NCBI GenBank assembly: GCA_038731605.1 | Contig: JAVYQP010000001.1 | Span: forward strand, 434,001-498,000 | Direction: 5' to 3' | DNA from: WYZ-LMO2 sp038731605 | GTDB taxonomy: Archaea > Halobacteriota > Archaeoglobi > Archaeoglobales > Archaeoglobaceae | Length of the DNA: 64,000 nt | Shown here: positions 8,653-16,420 of the stretch, piece after piece | Layout of the letters: each line of letters opens with the position of its first letter | Position numbering within the stretch: position 1 is the stretch's first letter | Made by a program: the position numbers and the translations under genes | Notes under the pieces: generated by a model | Database searches by the model: none | The model's input: only the letters and a program-made list of their open reading frames with translations | What the model was told of the DNA's origin: nothing

Positions 8653-10140
8653 ATGCAAGTGGATTCGATGCTTTGGCTACTCATTGCGTTTCTGCTCTAC
8701 TGGACTGTGGTAGAGATCCTGAACAAAAGAGGTATTCTCGAAAAACACGGTTTTAAGAGCTATGGACCGATTTTAATGCTCAGAACAAAGCGTGGACTTG
8801 ATGCGGTAGAGAAGATCTCTAAAGCTCGGATCATATGGAAATTCTTGACAAACCTTGGCATCCCCATGCTGTTCTTTGCAATGTTCTTCATGCTACTCCT
8901 CGTGATCTTTGCAGATATCGTGATGCTCCTTTCTCCCCCGCAACCGTCTGAGTTCACGAGTCCGCAGGCTTCCCTGCTTATCCCAGGCATAAATCCCTTT
9001 ATCCCTCTCGTTTGGGGTTTCATAGGGCTCGTAATTGCAATCGTAGTCCATGAAATGGCTCATGCAATCCTTTGTAGAGTTGAAGGGATAAGGGTAAAGG
9101 CTTTGGGATTGATTCTTGCTCTTTTTCCAATCGGCGCCTTTGCGGAGCCAGACGAGACCCAGTTACTCGACAAGAAAACAAAGAGAATCTCTAAAATCCG
9201 TATCTATTCCGCAGGAGTTACAGGTAACTTTTTGGTTGCATTCGTTGCTTTTGCGATGTTCTTCCACTTTCTCCAGTTTCTAAACCCAGTTCCTGTTGTC
9301 GTTGACGATAACGGAGCCTTTGTTGCAAGAGTTCTCGCAGTAAATGGTGAGAAAGCTGGAGATCTCTCGAAGCTCATCAAGTCCAATGAGCTCAACCTCA
9401 TAACGTTGGAGAACTCGAGTGGAAAGTATACGGTCGAGGTCTATGGGGTTTGGGGGGTGAAGATAACGGGTCTTTACAGAGAAGACGGAAAAATATACCC
9501 TGCGGAGCTTGTTGGGATCAAGAGTGGCGTATTGATAACGAAAGTGGATGGAAGAGAAGTCAAGAGTCTCGAGGACTTTCGTGAAGAGATGGGCAAGAGA
9601 AAACCCGGGCAAGAGGTTGAAATCGAAGTCTACGATCCAAGCTCGAACTCGTTCGAAACCTTTAGGCTTATACTTGCGGAAAACAACGGTAGAGCGTTCA
9701 TGGGTGTTTACCTTGCGAATTTTGAGTGCGTTGGCGGAGTTAACTTTTTCAACTCGACGCACATCGTTTCGAGCCTTTCCCAAATTCCATCGCAACTGAA
9801 GAATCCCGTGATGTGGCTCTTTCTTATTTCAATGCCATTCCAGTTCCGGGGCTTCATGGGACTCGAGAGCTTCTTCGACAACGAAATCCACGTCTTTTGG
9901 ATCCTTAACGCCCTTTACTGGACTGCGTGGATAAACTTCTACGTCGCCCTCTTTAACTCGTTGCCCGCAAACCCACTCGATGGCGGGAGAGTTTTCCAAG
10001 AAACGCTTTCCGCACTTCTTAGGAGACTTGGTGATAAAGGCGAAAGGATTTCGAGCCAGATCACAAAGGCGATGTCGATCTTTGTGTTCGCATCGATTGC
10101 GATGATGATCTTGGTTCCAAACCTCGCATACCTGAGATAG
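8653..10140 (+). CDS. Site-2 protease family membrane metalloprotease with PDZ domain
   Basis: A 495-residue polytopic membrane protein of the S2P/RseP family, which cleaves transmembrane substrates within the bilayer. The zinc motif HEMAH is at residues 133-137 and the third ligand is in NPLDGGRV near residues 439-446. Between them lies a PDZ-like domain (about 270-345; ITKVDGREVKSLEDFREEM). The start fits a leaderless transcript: TTTTTATTC at 8624-8632 lies about 25 nt upstream of the ATG. Substrates are unknown; in bacteria such enzymes release anti-sigma factors, and archaeal roles are unclear. Confidence 0.93.
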   Translation: MQVDSMLWLLIAFLLYWTVVEILNKRGILEKHGFKSYGPILMLRTKRGLDAVEKISKARIIWKFLTNLGIPMLFFAMFFMLLLVIFADIVMLLSPPQPSEFTSPQASLLIPGINPFIPLVWGFIGLVIAIVVHEMAHAILCRVEGIRVKALGLILALFPIGAFAEPDETQLLDKKTKRISKIRIYSAGVTGNFLVAFVAFAMFFHFLQFLNPVPVVVDDNGAFVARVLAVNGEKAGDLSKLIKSNELNLITLENSSGKYTVEVYGVWGVKITGLYREDGKIYPAELVGIKSGVLITKVDGREVKSLEDFREEMGKRKPGQEVEIEVYDPSSNSFETFRLILAENNGRAFMGVYLANFECVGGVNFFNSTHIVSSLSQIPSQLKNPVMWLFLISMPFQFRGFMGLESFFDNEIHVFWILNALYWTAWINFYVALFNSLPANPLDGGRVFQETLSALLRRLGDKGERISSQITKAMSIFVFASIAMMILVPNLAYLR

Positions 10141-10142
10141 CT

Positions 10143-11003
10143 ATGAAGTGTAAGAAGTGCGGTAAAAAGGCGGTAACGAATTTGAGGGCTTATAGGATTG
10201 CGCTCTGCGGTGATTGCTACCTCGATTTCTATAAGAGAATGGTCCAGAGGTCGATAAAAAAGCATAAAATTCTCGTAGAGGGCGACAAGATCCTCTTGAC
10301 AGTTTCTGGCGGAAAAGATAGCTCAGCAATGGCTTCTGTGCTCAGCGATCTTGGATACGAGTTTGGGATGCTACACATAGACCTCGGGATCGGAAGCTAC
10401 TCTAAGGATTCGAGAAAAAAAGTCGAGGAGCTTGCGGGAATAATTGGGAAGGACTTGCACGTCGTGGAGCTAAAAGAATACGGATTTACGATTCCCGAAG
10501 TGAAGGGCAGGGTTTGCTCAACCTGTGGAACTGCAAAAAGATACATTATGAACAAGTTCGCAAGGGAGAATGGTTTCACAGTGGTCGCAACAGGGCATAC
10601 CGCCGAAGACCTGATCTCTTTTTACTTGAAAAACATCGCAGGTGGGCAGAAGGAGTATGCGGAAAAGCTATTGCCAAGGATCGAGCCCTTTGATGCGAAG
10701 GTCGTCGCCAAGGCGAGACCGCTTTTTGAAGTGAGCGAGAAGGAGAACATGTTGTATGCAATCATCAAGGGGCTTCCTTTTAAAAGCGAGGAGTGCCCAT
10801 ACGCTCCGCAACCAGAATGGAAGGAGATAGTTTACGACATCGAACTTAAAAAGCCCGGGTTTGTTAAGAACTTTGTGAGAGGGCTTGTTGCGGAAGCGAA
10901 GAAGCCGTTGGAGACAAGACATTGCTCAATCTGTGGGGAAATTTCGAGCGGTGAAGTTTGCTCTTTTTGCAAAATTAGAATGAGATTCAAAAAAAAAGAG
11001 TGA
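10143..11003 (+). CDS. ncsA: tRNA 2-thiolation protein, TtuA/NcsA (TIGR00269) family
   Basis: A 286-residue adenylating thiolase with an N-terminal zinc finger (CKKCGKK ... CGDC), the PP-loop SGGKDSS at about residues 54-60, catalytic cysteines in CSTCGTAKR and near EECPYAP, and a C-terminal zinc finger (CSICGE ... CSFC). Family enzymes thiolate U34 or U54 of tRNA using sulfur from a ubiquitin-like carrier, which matters for thermostability or decoding. It starts 2 nt after the S2P stop and ends immediately next to the convergent exported-protein gene. Confidence 0.92.
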   Translation: MKCKKCGKKAVTNLRAYRIALCGDCYLDFYKRMVQRSIKKHKILVEGDKILLTVSGGKDSSAMASVLSDLGYEFGMLHIDLGIGSYSKDSRKKVEELAGIIGKDLHVVELKEYGFTIPEVKGRVCSTCGTAKRYIMNKFARENGFTVVATGHTAEDLISFYLKNIAGGQKEYAEKLLPRIEPFDAKVVAKARPLFEVSEKENMLYAIIKGLPFKSEECPYAPQPEWKEIVYDIELKKPGFVKNFVRGLVAEAKKPLETRHCSICGEISSGEVCSFCKIRMRFKKKE

Positions 11004-11822
11004 TCACTTGCAGACAGCGTAGACGATTATCGGCGAAGTCTTCATACCGTCGAGCTCCGCCCCTTCGTTAAGGTAATACTTACCCGGAGACGTAAACTCC
11101 TGTTTGCCCGCTGGATTCAATGTGGTTTCAATCGTCACTGTCAGAGTTCCGCTTTCGGAGACGTTCCAAAAGATGTGCTTCGCTTTTCCTGTCGTCGTTA
11201 TGCTCACGTTTCCAGTTGTTGCGGAGTAGGAAACTATGTTGAACTCTCCCGGGATCACGTCTTTAACGGTCGAGTTCTCCTTCGGGTTCTCGACTGAAAT
11301 TGCGAAGGTCCAAGTCTCCTTTGTATGCGTTTTTACAACAGTTTTACCGCTGAGCAGGGTTTTGCTTATCTTTGGCTTTGCGGTCTCAACGACGATCTCT
11401 GAAGAGCAAATCGTGAGCATTTCTGCAGTTCCGTTTTCAAATTCAGCGGAGATTGTGAACTCGACATAGTAAACCCCAGCAGGAAGCGAAATCCTCGCAA
11501 CGACTTCTTTCATGCTGTTCGGGGCGAGATCGAATTCGCTGTTTTTGATCTCAACCCCATCGATCTCTTGCGCTAAGGAGACGTGGATATGAACGCTCTC
11601 GTTCATGTTGTTGTATACCCTGAGAATAGTCCCTTCCCAAGCTGAACTTCCGCATCTAATATTAATACGCACGTTTTCGCATTTGTAGCCAATATATGCA
11701 TCTTCTGGCTCCACTATTGCGTTTCGGTTCTCCCTTTCGGCGTAGTAGCTGTTGAAGTCCGAGTTAAGCTGGAACGCCATCAAGAAGGCGATCAAAATCA
11801 GTCCAAAAACCAAAAACTTCAA
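11004..11822 (-). CDS. Exported beta-rich protein of the DUF1102/signal-peptidase island
   Basis: About 272 residues with an N-terminal hydrophobic segment (residues ~1-17) followed by DFNSYYAER, the same box that follows the signal peptide in the two DUF1102 proteins upstream. The rest is beta-rich, with segments reminiscent of CARDB/NEW3 domains (VSLPAGVYYVEFTISAEF, ENPKENSTVKDVIPGEF) and several N-glycosylation sequons. I choose the TTG at 11822: it forms a TTGA overlap with the signal-peptidase stop and has GAGGTG 6 nt upstream, whereas the GTG at 11831 sits inside that SD. Probably an accessory or minor subunit of an extracellular structure matured by the adjacent peptidase; function is inferred from context. 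Confidence 0.75.
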   Translation of the reverse strand: MKFLVFGLILIAFLMAFQLNSDFNSYYAERENRNAIVEPEDAYIGYKCENVRINIRCGSSAWEGTILRVYNNMNESVHIHVSLAQEIDGVEIKNSEFDLAPNSMKEVVARISLPAGVYYVEFTISAEFENGTAEMLTICSSEIVVETAKPKISKTLLSGKTVVKTHTKETWTFAISVENPKENSTVKDVIPGEFNIVSYSATTGNVSITTTGKAKHIFWNVSESGTLTVTIETTLNPAGKQEFTSPGKYYLNEGAELDGMKTSPIIVYAVCK

Positions 11823-12829
11823 GTTTTCCACCTCTTTCTAATTTTTATGACTTCGTTTTCAAAATTACCGAAAAAGTAAACTGCAAAGAGGATCAAGGCG
11901 ATCTCGAGATCCATCACGAGAATCGGAAAGTAGGGATGGATGCTAAAAGCATCGATGAGCTCAATCGGCAGGAGTGGGATGTATTTCGCCACCGAGATCT
12001 TTTCGGTGTGGAGGCTTGTGTCCATTGGAGCGTGGACTTCGACTTCAAGGACTCTTCTCTCCCCGGGGTAAAGGATGAACCCAATGTTTTCGAGCTTCAG
12101 GTTCGGGCTTTCGGAGGAGACTCGATAGTAGTATGGGTAAGACCCTTTGTTCTCGAACTCGATCTGTCTCGAAAACACTTCCCCCGGAAGAACCCAGTCT
12201 TCCCTTAAACCACCCGCCGAAGTTGTTCCATAGCTTATCACTCTTTTTTCAAACGCAATGACGTTTGCGAGCGAGAACATCGTTACGATTAGCAGTGCGG
12301 ATATCACGAACAGCGTCGTCGTCTTTATCCTCAAGTATTTCTTACCCTTCCTTTTCCTTTCGCCCCTGCTAAGCAATAAAAGACCCGCAAGGGAGAATAG
12401 GAAAAATAGGATCAACTTGTTCTTTGCAAACGTGCCCTCAAGAACCTCGACCCCATTACCGAGCGGAATGCCCAAAGGTTTTCCGTTGAAGCTCAGAATT
12501 TTGCCCACGATCTTTTCCTTAGCAACGACTTCCTTCCCGCTAAACTGGTCTGTGACTATGTTTTTGTCCCCTTTGGTTATGTATCCCTCAGCGGTCTCCT
12601 TTACAATCCTGTGGCAAACCCATTCCCCGTTGGAGTTGAAAACGATTACATCGCCGAGTTCGAAATTTCTATCAAATATGTTTATAAAAACAAGGTCATT
12701 TTTATTGAGCGTTGGGCTCATGCTGTCGGATTTTATGTAAGCGATGAGCAGAGGAGCGTTAAGGATGAGGCTAAATACCGAAAGCAGAACAAAAAATGAA
12801 AAAATTAGCAACAGAACTTTGTGCAACAT
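11819..12829 (-). CDS. Signal peptidase I, ER/SipW type, with C-terminal extracytoplasmic domain
   Basis: About 336 residues. An N-terminal membrane helix is followed by the catalytic Ser in SDSMSPTL (S36) and, in place of the bacterial lysine, a histidine in WVCHRIVKE (H73), then TKGDKNIVTD with the Asp of the S/H/D ER-type enzyme. Two further helices occur near residues 128-150 and 165-188, then an extracytoplasmic beta-rich domain and a last helix, giving a protein much longer than a minimal peptidase. ATG 12829 has AGGT 5 nt upstream; the TTG at 12835, overlapping the previous TGA, is the alternative. Its position between three putative substrates suggests a dedicated peptidase, as SipW is for TasA; that link is inferred. 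Confidence 0.9.
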   Translation of the reverse strand: MLHKVLLLIFSFFVLLSVFSLILNAPLLIAYIKSDSMSPTLNKNDLVFINIFDRNFELGDVIVFNSNGEWVCHRIVKETAEGYITKGDKNIVTDQFSGKEVVAKEKIVGKILSFNGKPLGIPLGNGVEVLEGTFAKNKLILFFLFSLAGLLLLSRGERKRKGKKYLRIKTTTLFVISALLIVTMFSLANVIAFEKRVISYGTTSAGGLREDWVLPGEVFSRQIEFENKGSYPYYYRVSSESPNLKLENIGFILYPGERRVLEVEVHAPMDTSLHTEKISVAKYIPLLPIELIDAFSIHPYFPILVMDLEIALILFAVYFFGNFENEVIKIRKRWKT

Positions 12830-12831
12830 CT

Positions 12832-13389
12832 TCAACCTGGGCAGTTACCCGCATGTGCGACTACTGTTATCTGTCCATCTATTGTGTTCCCAGCGGTGTA
12901 GCCGTTGGTGTTGATCACGAAGCCAACCCACGAAGAGTTCCCGCCTTCAATGAACATGCTCACTGAATTTGCTGAGCTCTCTGGAGTTGTGTGCCCATAG
13001 ATGTCGTCGGGTGAGTATAGGCTAAGAATCCCAACGATGTTACCACCTGTCGAAACTTGGACGCAGATTCCACTGTAACCGCTATCGTCTTCCCACAGAT
13101 CGTTCGAAACCTTGAACACTTTATCGAACGCATACGTTGTGTTCGGACTAACTCCTTTACCACCGCCAGGGTAGTTTGGATTATACTGCGAGAAGTCGAA
13201 GTAGATCTTGCCGTCGTCGTCGATGAACGCATATGGCTGTATTGGAGTCAAGTCGATGAACTCTTCGTCGTCTGCAACGACTGCAACCGTGAAGTTTCTT
13301 TCTGCATGGTAACTTCTGAAATCAGCTCCCAAGCCAAGCAGTGAAACCGCCACTATCGCACTCATCAGAAGCAAGAGAATCTTCGTCAT
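12832..13389 (-). CDS. DUF1102 domain exported protein (TasA/camelysin-like candidate) B
   Basis: A 185-residue protein starting MTKILLLLMSAIVAV, a signal peptide followed by DFRSYHAER and the DUF1102-type block VADDEEFIDLTPIQPYAF. The remainder is predicted beta-rich, ending in IDGQITVVAHAG. The start at 13389 overlaps the upstream stop (ATGA) and has GGAGGTG 6 nt upstream; a longer in-frame reading from 13461 merely runs into the neighbouring gene. It is a paralogue of the next gene and shares a perfect 54-nt DNA block with it. By analogy with archaeal bundling pili and bacterial TasA it may be a fibre subunit; this is inference. Confidence 0.82.
   Translation of the reverse strand: MTKILLLLMSAIVAVSLLGLGADFRSYHAERNFTVAVVADDEEFIDLTPIQPYAFIDDDGKIYFDFSQYNPNYPGGGKGVSPNTTYAFDKVFKVSNDLWEDDSGYSGICVQVSTGGNIVGILSLYSPDDIYGHTTPESSANSVSMFIEGGNSSWVGFVINTNGYTAGNTIDGQITVVAHAGNCPG
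13227..13280. repeat. 54-bp direct repeat, copy 1, inside DUF1102 gene B
   Basis: This stretch is identical over 54 bases to 13838-13891 in the paralogous gene. It encodes the VADDEEFIDLTPIQPYA core. Identity stops abruptly on both sides, where the paralogues differ strongly, so it looks like gene conversion or recent recombination rather than protein-level selection alone. Confidence 0.9.
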
Positions 13390-14003
13390 TGTCGCACACC
13401 TCCTCCGCAGACTCCATTGTAGTCTGGTTCGGCGTGAATTGTGAGCGTTCCATTGAGCCATTGGGTTGCAAGCGAGGTTGGACCAGTTAGATCCATGCCT
13501 ATCTCCTTAACCCCGTTCGGAGCCAAGCAGAACACGATGGATGTGTCTGCGGTGTCAGAGTTGTAGGCTACACTTCCTCCTAAGTAATTCCTATAGCATA
13601 TATTTCCAGATGGGTTTGCTGGGTTGTCCTTGCAGTAGAGCTCCACGTTCTCGTTGCTCGACTCTATTGTGACCACTATGTATCCATATTCCGAATCGTT
13701 CTCCCAGAGATGGTTCGAAACTCCAAACACTCGGTCAAAGTTGTATTCACTCTTTGGGCTTATCCCTTTTCCTCCTCCGTTGTAGTTGGGATTGTTCTCC
13801 GAAAAGTCGATCACGAGCATTCCGTCGTCGTTTATATACGCATATGGCTGTATTGGAGTCAAGTCGATGAACTCTTCGTCGTCTGCAACGATTGCGATGT
13901 GCACGCTTCGCTGTGCTGTGTAGTCGCTGAAGTCTGCCCCAATCCCAAAGGCAAGCAGAACTGCTGTGCTCAACAGCAGTATTCCGATCCCTTTCTCAAA
14001 CAT
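13386..14003 (-). CDS. DUF1102 domain exported protein (TasA/camelysin-like candidate) A
   Basis: A 205-residue paralogue of the preceding entry and first gene of the minus-strand operon. It has a hydrophobic signal peptide (residues ~5-22), the box DFSDYTAQR, then VADDEEFIDLTPIQPYAYI and a beta-rich body with motifs such as NPNYNGGGKGISP and WENDSEYG that recur in the paralogue. GAGGTGA lies 6 nt upstream of the ATG. It is longer than its partner because of an insertion around YCKDNPANPSGNICYRN containing two cysteines. Secretion by the adjacent signal peptidase and assembly on the cell surface are likely but inferred. Confidence 0.83.
   Translation of the reverse strand: MFEKGIGILLLSTAVLLAFGIGADFSDYTAQRSVHIAIVADDEEFIDLTPIQPYAYINDDGMLVIDFSENNPNYNGGGKGISPKSEYNFDRVFGVSNHLWENDSEYGYIVVTIESSNENVELYCKDNPANPSGNICYRNYLGGSVAYNSDTADTSIVFCLAPNGVKEIGMDLTGPTSLATQWLNGTLTIHAEPDYNGVCGGGVRQ
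13838..13891. repeat. 54-bp direct repeat, copy 2, inside DUF1102 gene A
   Basis: Second copy of the perfect 54-base repeat described at 13227-13280, in the same reading frame and same orientation, 611 bp apart. Confidence 0.9.
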
Positions 14004-14020
14004 TTTTTCACCTCTTTTTT

Positions 14021-14094
14021 GCAGTCCTCGACTGCAACGCAGTCATCGACCGCTAAATTTCGTAGCGCTTAAATTAGATAGTTATTTGCAGTCA
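14021..14094. promoter_or_regulatory. Promoter/operator region with repeated GCAGTC boxes upstream of the DUF1102 operon
   Basis: The 131-nt space between the regulator gene and the first DUF1102 gene holds four copies of the hexamer GCAGTC or its complement (14021-14026, 14030-14035, 14039-14044, 14089-14094). Two of them form a perfect inverted repeat with a 3-nt loop (14030-14044), and a second inverted repeat CGCTA...TAGCG spans 14051-14067. This density around the expected promoter of the 14003 start suggests an operator, possibly for the adjacent HTH regulator. No protein binding is shown by sequence alone. Confidence 0.5.
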
Positions 14095-14134
14095 ATGCTA
14101 AGGTAAAGCCAATTCAATGCATTTCAAGCAAGCA

Positions 14135-14575
14135 TTAACCGCTTTTAATTTTTATTTTCTGGGTCAATACATTTATTGCTGAGCTACATCCAAAAATCGC
14201 CGAAGCGACGATTAAGGCGAAGTTGTTAAAAATAAGCCCAATGAACAGCATTAGAATCGACAAGGACAAGTAGTATATGCTCCAAGGGATGTCAAATTTC
14301 CCGACGGTTTCCACATACATCTTGAGGTCGTCGGGCAGGTTTATCAGTATGATCTTGCCCATGTTTCTGTCGTATTTCACGATGCCCTCTTTTTCGAGTC
14401 TCGGTAAATGGGTTTGCATAAGGCTCACGTAGACCGATTTCCGTGATTTGTAATTCCTCTCCTTGTTTTCGAGTGCTAAAATCTTTGAGATTATTTCTTC
14501 AATGCTCGCTTCTCCGCCATTCTGCGATAGATGTTCTAAAATACACTTTCGTCTCGGGCTAAGCAGTGTGCCCAT
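14135..14575 (-). CDS. Membrane-anchored winged-helix regulator (DUF7344-like)
   Basis: A 146-residue protein. Residues ~1-85 resemble the DUF7344 winged helix known mainly from haloarchaea (LLSPRRKCILEHLSQNGG ... SVYVSLMQTHLPRLEKEGIVKYD). The C-terminus has two membrane helices (about 96-115 and 118-135). A TATA-like TATTTATTC lies about 30 nt upstream of the start. It is placed directly upstream of the DUF1102 operon on the same strand and divergent from the DUF5305-like gene, so it is the obvious local regulator candidate. Membrane anchoring could let it sense envelope state; that is speculation. Confidence 0.78.
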   Translation of the reverse strand: MGTLLSPRRKCILEHLSQNGGEASIEEIISKILALENKERNYKSRKSVYVSLMQTHLPRLEKEGIVKYDRNMGKIILINLPDDLKMYVETVGKFDIPWSIYYLSLSILMLFIGLIFNNFALIVASAIFGCSSAINVLTQKIKIKSG

Positions 14576-14699
14576 AAGTTTGGATCTATGATGATGGAAT
14601 AAATAGGCTTAGGAAACTGGGCTCGGGATCGGAGGTAAGAATCTGGAATACGTATCTTTGATTAGCAACTCATAATATCTGGGAAGTCAAATTACTTTT

Positions 14700-15710
14700 A
14701 TGACACTGAATAGATTATCGGGACTAATACTGGCTCTTTCGCTCACTTTTGCGCTACTTTTAGGCTTCTTTTTCATCCAAGCGGTTTTATCTCCAGAAGT
14801 TGTTGAGAAAAAGGTCTTAGTAGGGGAATACACCCAAGTTGGACGCTTGGATTATTCTGCAAAGCTAAAGCCGAATCTGATCTATGGTAAAGACGAGATA
14901 AGCAGAGACGAGGTGCTTTACTCAGCACTTCTCAGCGAGATGAAAGTCGTTTACGCCTACTCCTTCTCGCCATCTCCAGAAAAGCTGGAGGGCAATTACA
15001 AGATCACGATACTGCTAACTCCCGCAAAAGGTGGGTGGGAAAAGGAGCTTGAAGTGTATAGAGGTGAGATCTCTAAGTCATCTTTCGACGTCTCGATTCC
15101 GCTCGACTGGGATCTGATCCTTGCGATGTGGAAGGAGATCGAAAATGAGACCAAATACGATTTTGGAGATCCGAACGTCAATTTAATCGTGGATGTCAGC
15201 GTGAATTGTTCTCTTTTTGGTTCAAACGTTGAGGAGAAGTTTATCCAGTCTTCCAACATAACCTACGGGAAGGTCGTCTCTTTCTTGGATGCGGATAAGA
15301 TTGAGAAAGACGCAGTCTATGCCAAGGTAAGCTCCGTGAATACGATGCGTGTTCTGGGCTTTCCCGTTGAAGTGAGGGATGCGAGATTTATATTCGGAGT
15401 CCCATTCTTAGCTTTTGCGTGTGCCTTCGTAGCCCTTTGCGTCATGGAAAGGGGAGAACTTGCGAGTTATCTCTCGAACAGAAAGAAGAAGTCCTTTGAA
15501 AAGAAGTTCAAAAGCAGAATTGTCGGCATTCTGGAGTTCCCCGAGTATTCCAAGGTTTTCCGTGTTTCAAGCTTGAAAGACCTTGCAAAGCTTTCATACG
15601 AGCTTGAAAAACCAATACTGAAGGTAAAGGGCGCATTTGCGGTCGTGGATGGGGATACGATCTATGTTTATGATGATACTAACAACAATATTATTAGCAG
15701 AAAAGAATAA
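14700..15710 (+). CDS. DUF5305-like membrane protein
   Basis: A 336-residue protein with an N-terminal membrane helix (about 7-30), an extracytoplasmic domain (about 31-225) containing YSAKLKPNLIYGKDEI and VVYAYSFSP segments, a second helix near 228-247, and a cytoplasmic tail of about 90 residues starting with the basic RKKKSFEKKFKSR. The layout and the LYG/Y-x-Y-x-F features recall DUF5305, whose haloarchaeal members occur next to SipW-type signal peptidases. No enzyme motif was seen. Probably part of the same surface-fibre island, transcribed away from it. Confidence 0.68.
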   Translation: MTLNRLSGLILALSLTFALLLGFFFIQAVLSPEVVEKKVLVGEYTQVGRLDYSAKLKPNLIYGKDEISRDEVLYSALLSEMKVVYAYSFSPSPEKLEGNYKITILLTPAKGGWEKELEVYRGEISKSSFDVSIPLDWDLILAMWKEIENETKYDFGDPNVNLIVDVSVNCSLFGSNVEEKFIQSSNITYGKVVSFLDADKIEKDAVYAKVSSVNTMRVLGFPVEVRDARFIFGVPFLAFACAFVALCVMERGELASYLSNRKKKSFEKKFKSRIVGILEFPEYSKVFRVSSLKDLAKLSYELEKPILKVKGAFAVVDGDTIYVYDDTNNNIISRKE

Positions 15711-15748
15711 ATACCTTGGAACCCTCGTAGTAAGGCGGGTTAGCGGAA

Positions 15749-16018
15749 GTGAGAGGTATGAATCCGAGGAGGTCCAAGTATGAGATGGTGTCGGAAATTC
15801 TAAAGGTTTCGAACGCTCCTGAGGGGGCAAATATAACGAAAATCGTGTATTCTGCCAATCTGAACTTTAAAAATGCCCAGCAGATAATCTCGGAGCTTTT
15901 GGAAAATGGCTTGTTAGAAGTCGTGGATGGGACTGGCAAAACAAGGTATAGGACTACGAAGAAGGGGATCGAGTTCATAAACCGATACTACGATCTCGAA
16001 TCGGTTCAGCATTTTTAG
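15749..16018 (+). CDS. Small winged-helix transcription regulator
   Basis: An 89-residue archaeal wHTH (HTH_45-like): NPRRSKYEMVSEIL helix, ANITKIVYSANLNFKNAQQIISELLENGLLEVVDG (helix-turn-helix) and the wing TRYRTTKKGIEFINRY. The GTG at 15749 is followed by an in-frame ATG at 15758 directly after GAGAGGT, so the exact start is uncertain. It lies 38 nt downstream of the DUF5305-like gene and could regulate the island. Confidence 0.82.
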   Translation: MRGMNPRRSKYEMVSEILKVSNAPEGANITKIVYSANLNFKNAQQIISELLENGLLEVVDGTGKTRYRTTKKGIEFINRYYDLESVQHF

Positions 16019-16090
16019 TTTTTGAGAATTTTTGGAGACTCCAAGGATCGGGCTTAGGCAGAAATAATTAAAATTCCGTCGAGTTATGTT

Positions 16091-16420
16091 ATGGATCTAT
16101 CGAAGCTGAGGTTCGTCAACGGGTTGATTCCAGTCGTGGTTCAGGATGTGGGCACGAAGGAGGTGCTGATGGTCGCTTACGCAAACGAGGAAGCCTTAAG
16201 GAAAACCTTAGAAACTGGTTACGCTCATTACTGGAGCAGGAGCAGGAATAAGCTTTGGATGAAGGGCGAAACAAGCGGGAACACGCAAAAAATCGCAGAA
16301 ATTCGAGTCGACTGCGACTGCGATACCTTATTATACTTGGTTGAACAAAAGGGAAACGCTTGCCATACTGGACACAGGAGTTGCTTCTTCAGGAGGTTGG
16401 GAGATGAGGATAGTTGTTGA
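16091..16420 (+). CDS. hisI: Phosphoribosyl-AMP cyclohydrolase
   Basis: A 109-residue stand-alone HisI (no HisE fusion), which opens the adenine ring of PR-AMP in histidine synthesis. Seen are the signature HYWSRSRNKLWMKGETSGN and the zinc/metal cysteines in VDCDCD and the late CHTGHRSCF. No other his genes are adjacent. Its 3' end overlaps the next gene by 17 nt. Confidence 0.95.
   Translation: MDLSKLRFVNGLIPVVVQDVGTKEVLMVAYANEEALRKTLETGYAHYWSRSRNKLWMKGETSGNTQKIAEIRVDCDCDTLLYLVEQKGNACHTGHRSCFFRRLGDEDSC

Noticed and set aside
14587..14600. Box C-like ATGATGA suggesting a C/D box guide RNA
   Set aside because: No box D (CTGA) or C'/D' pair follows at guide-RNA spacing.
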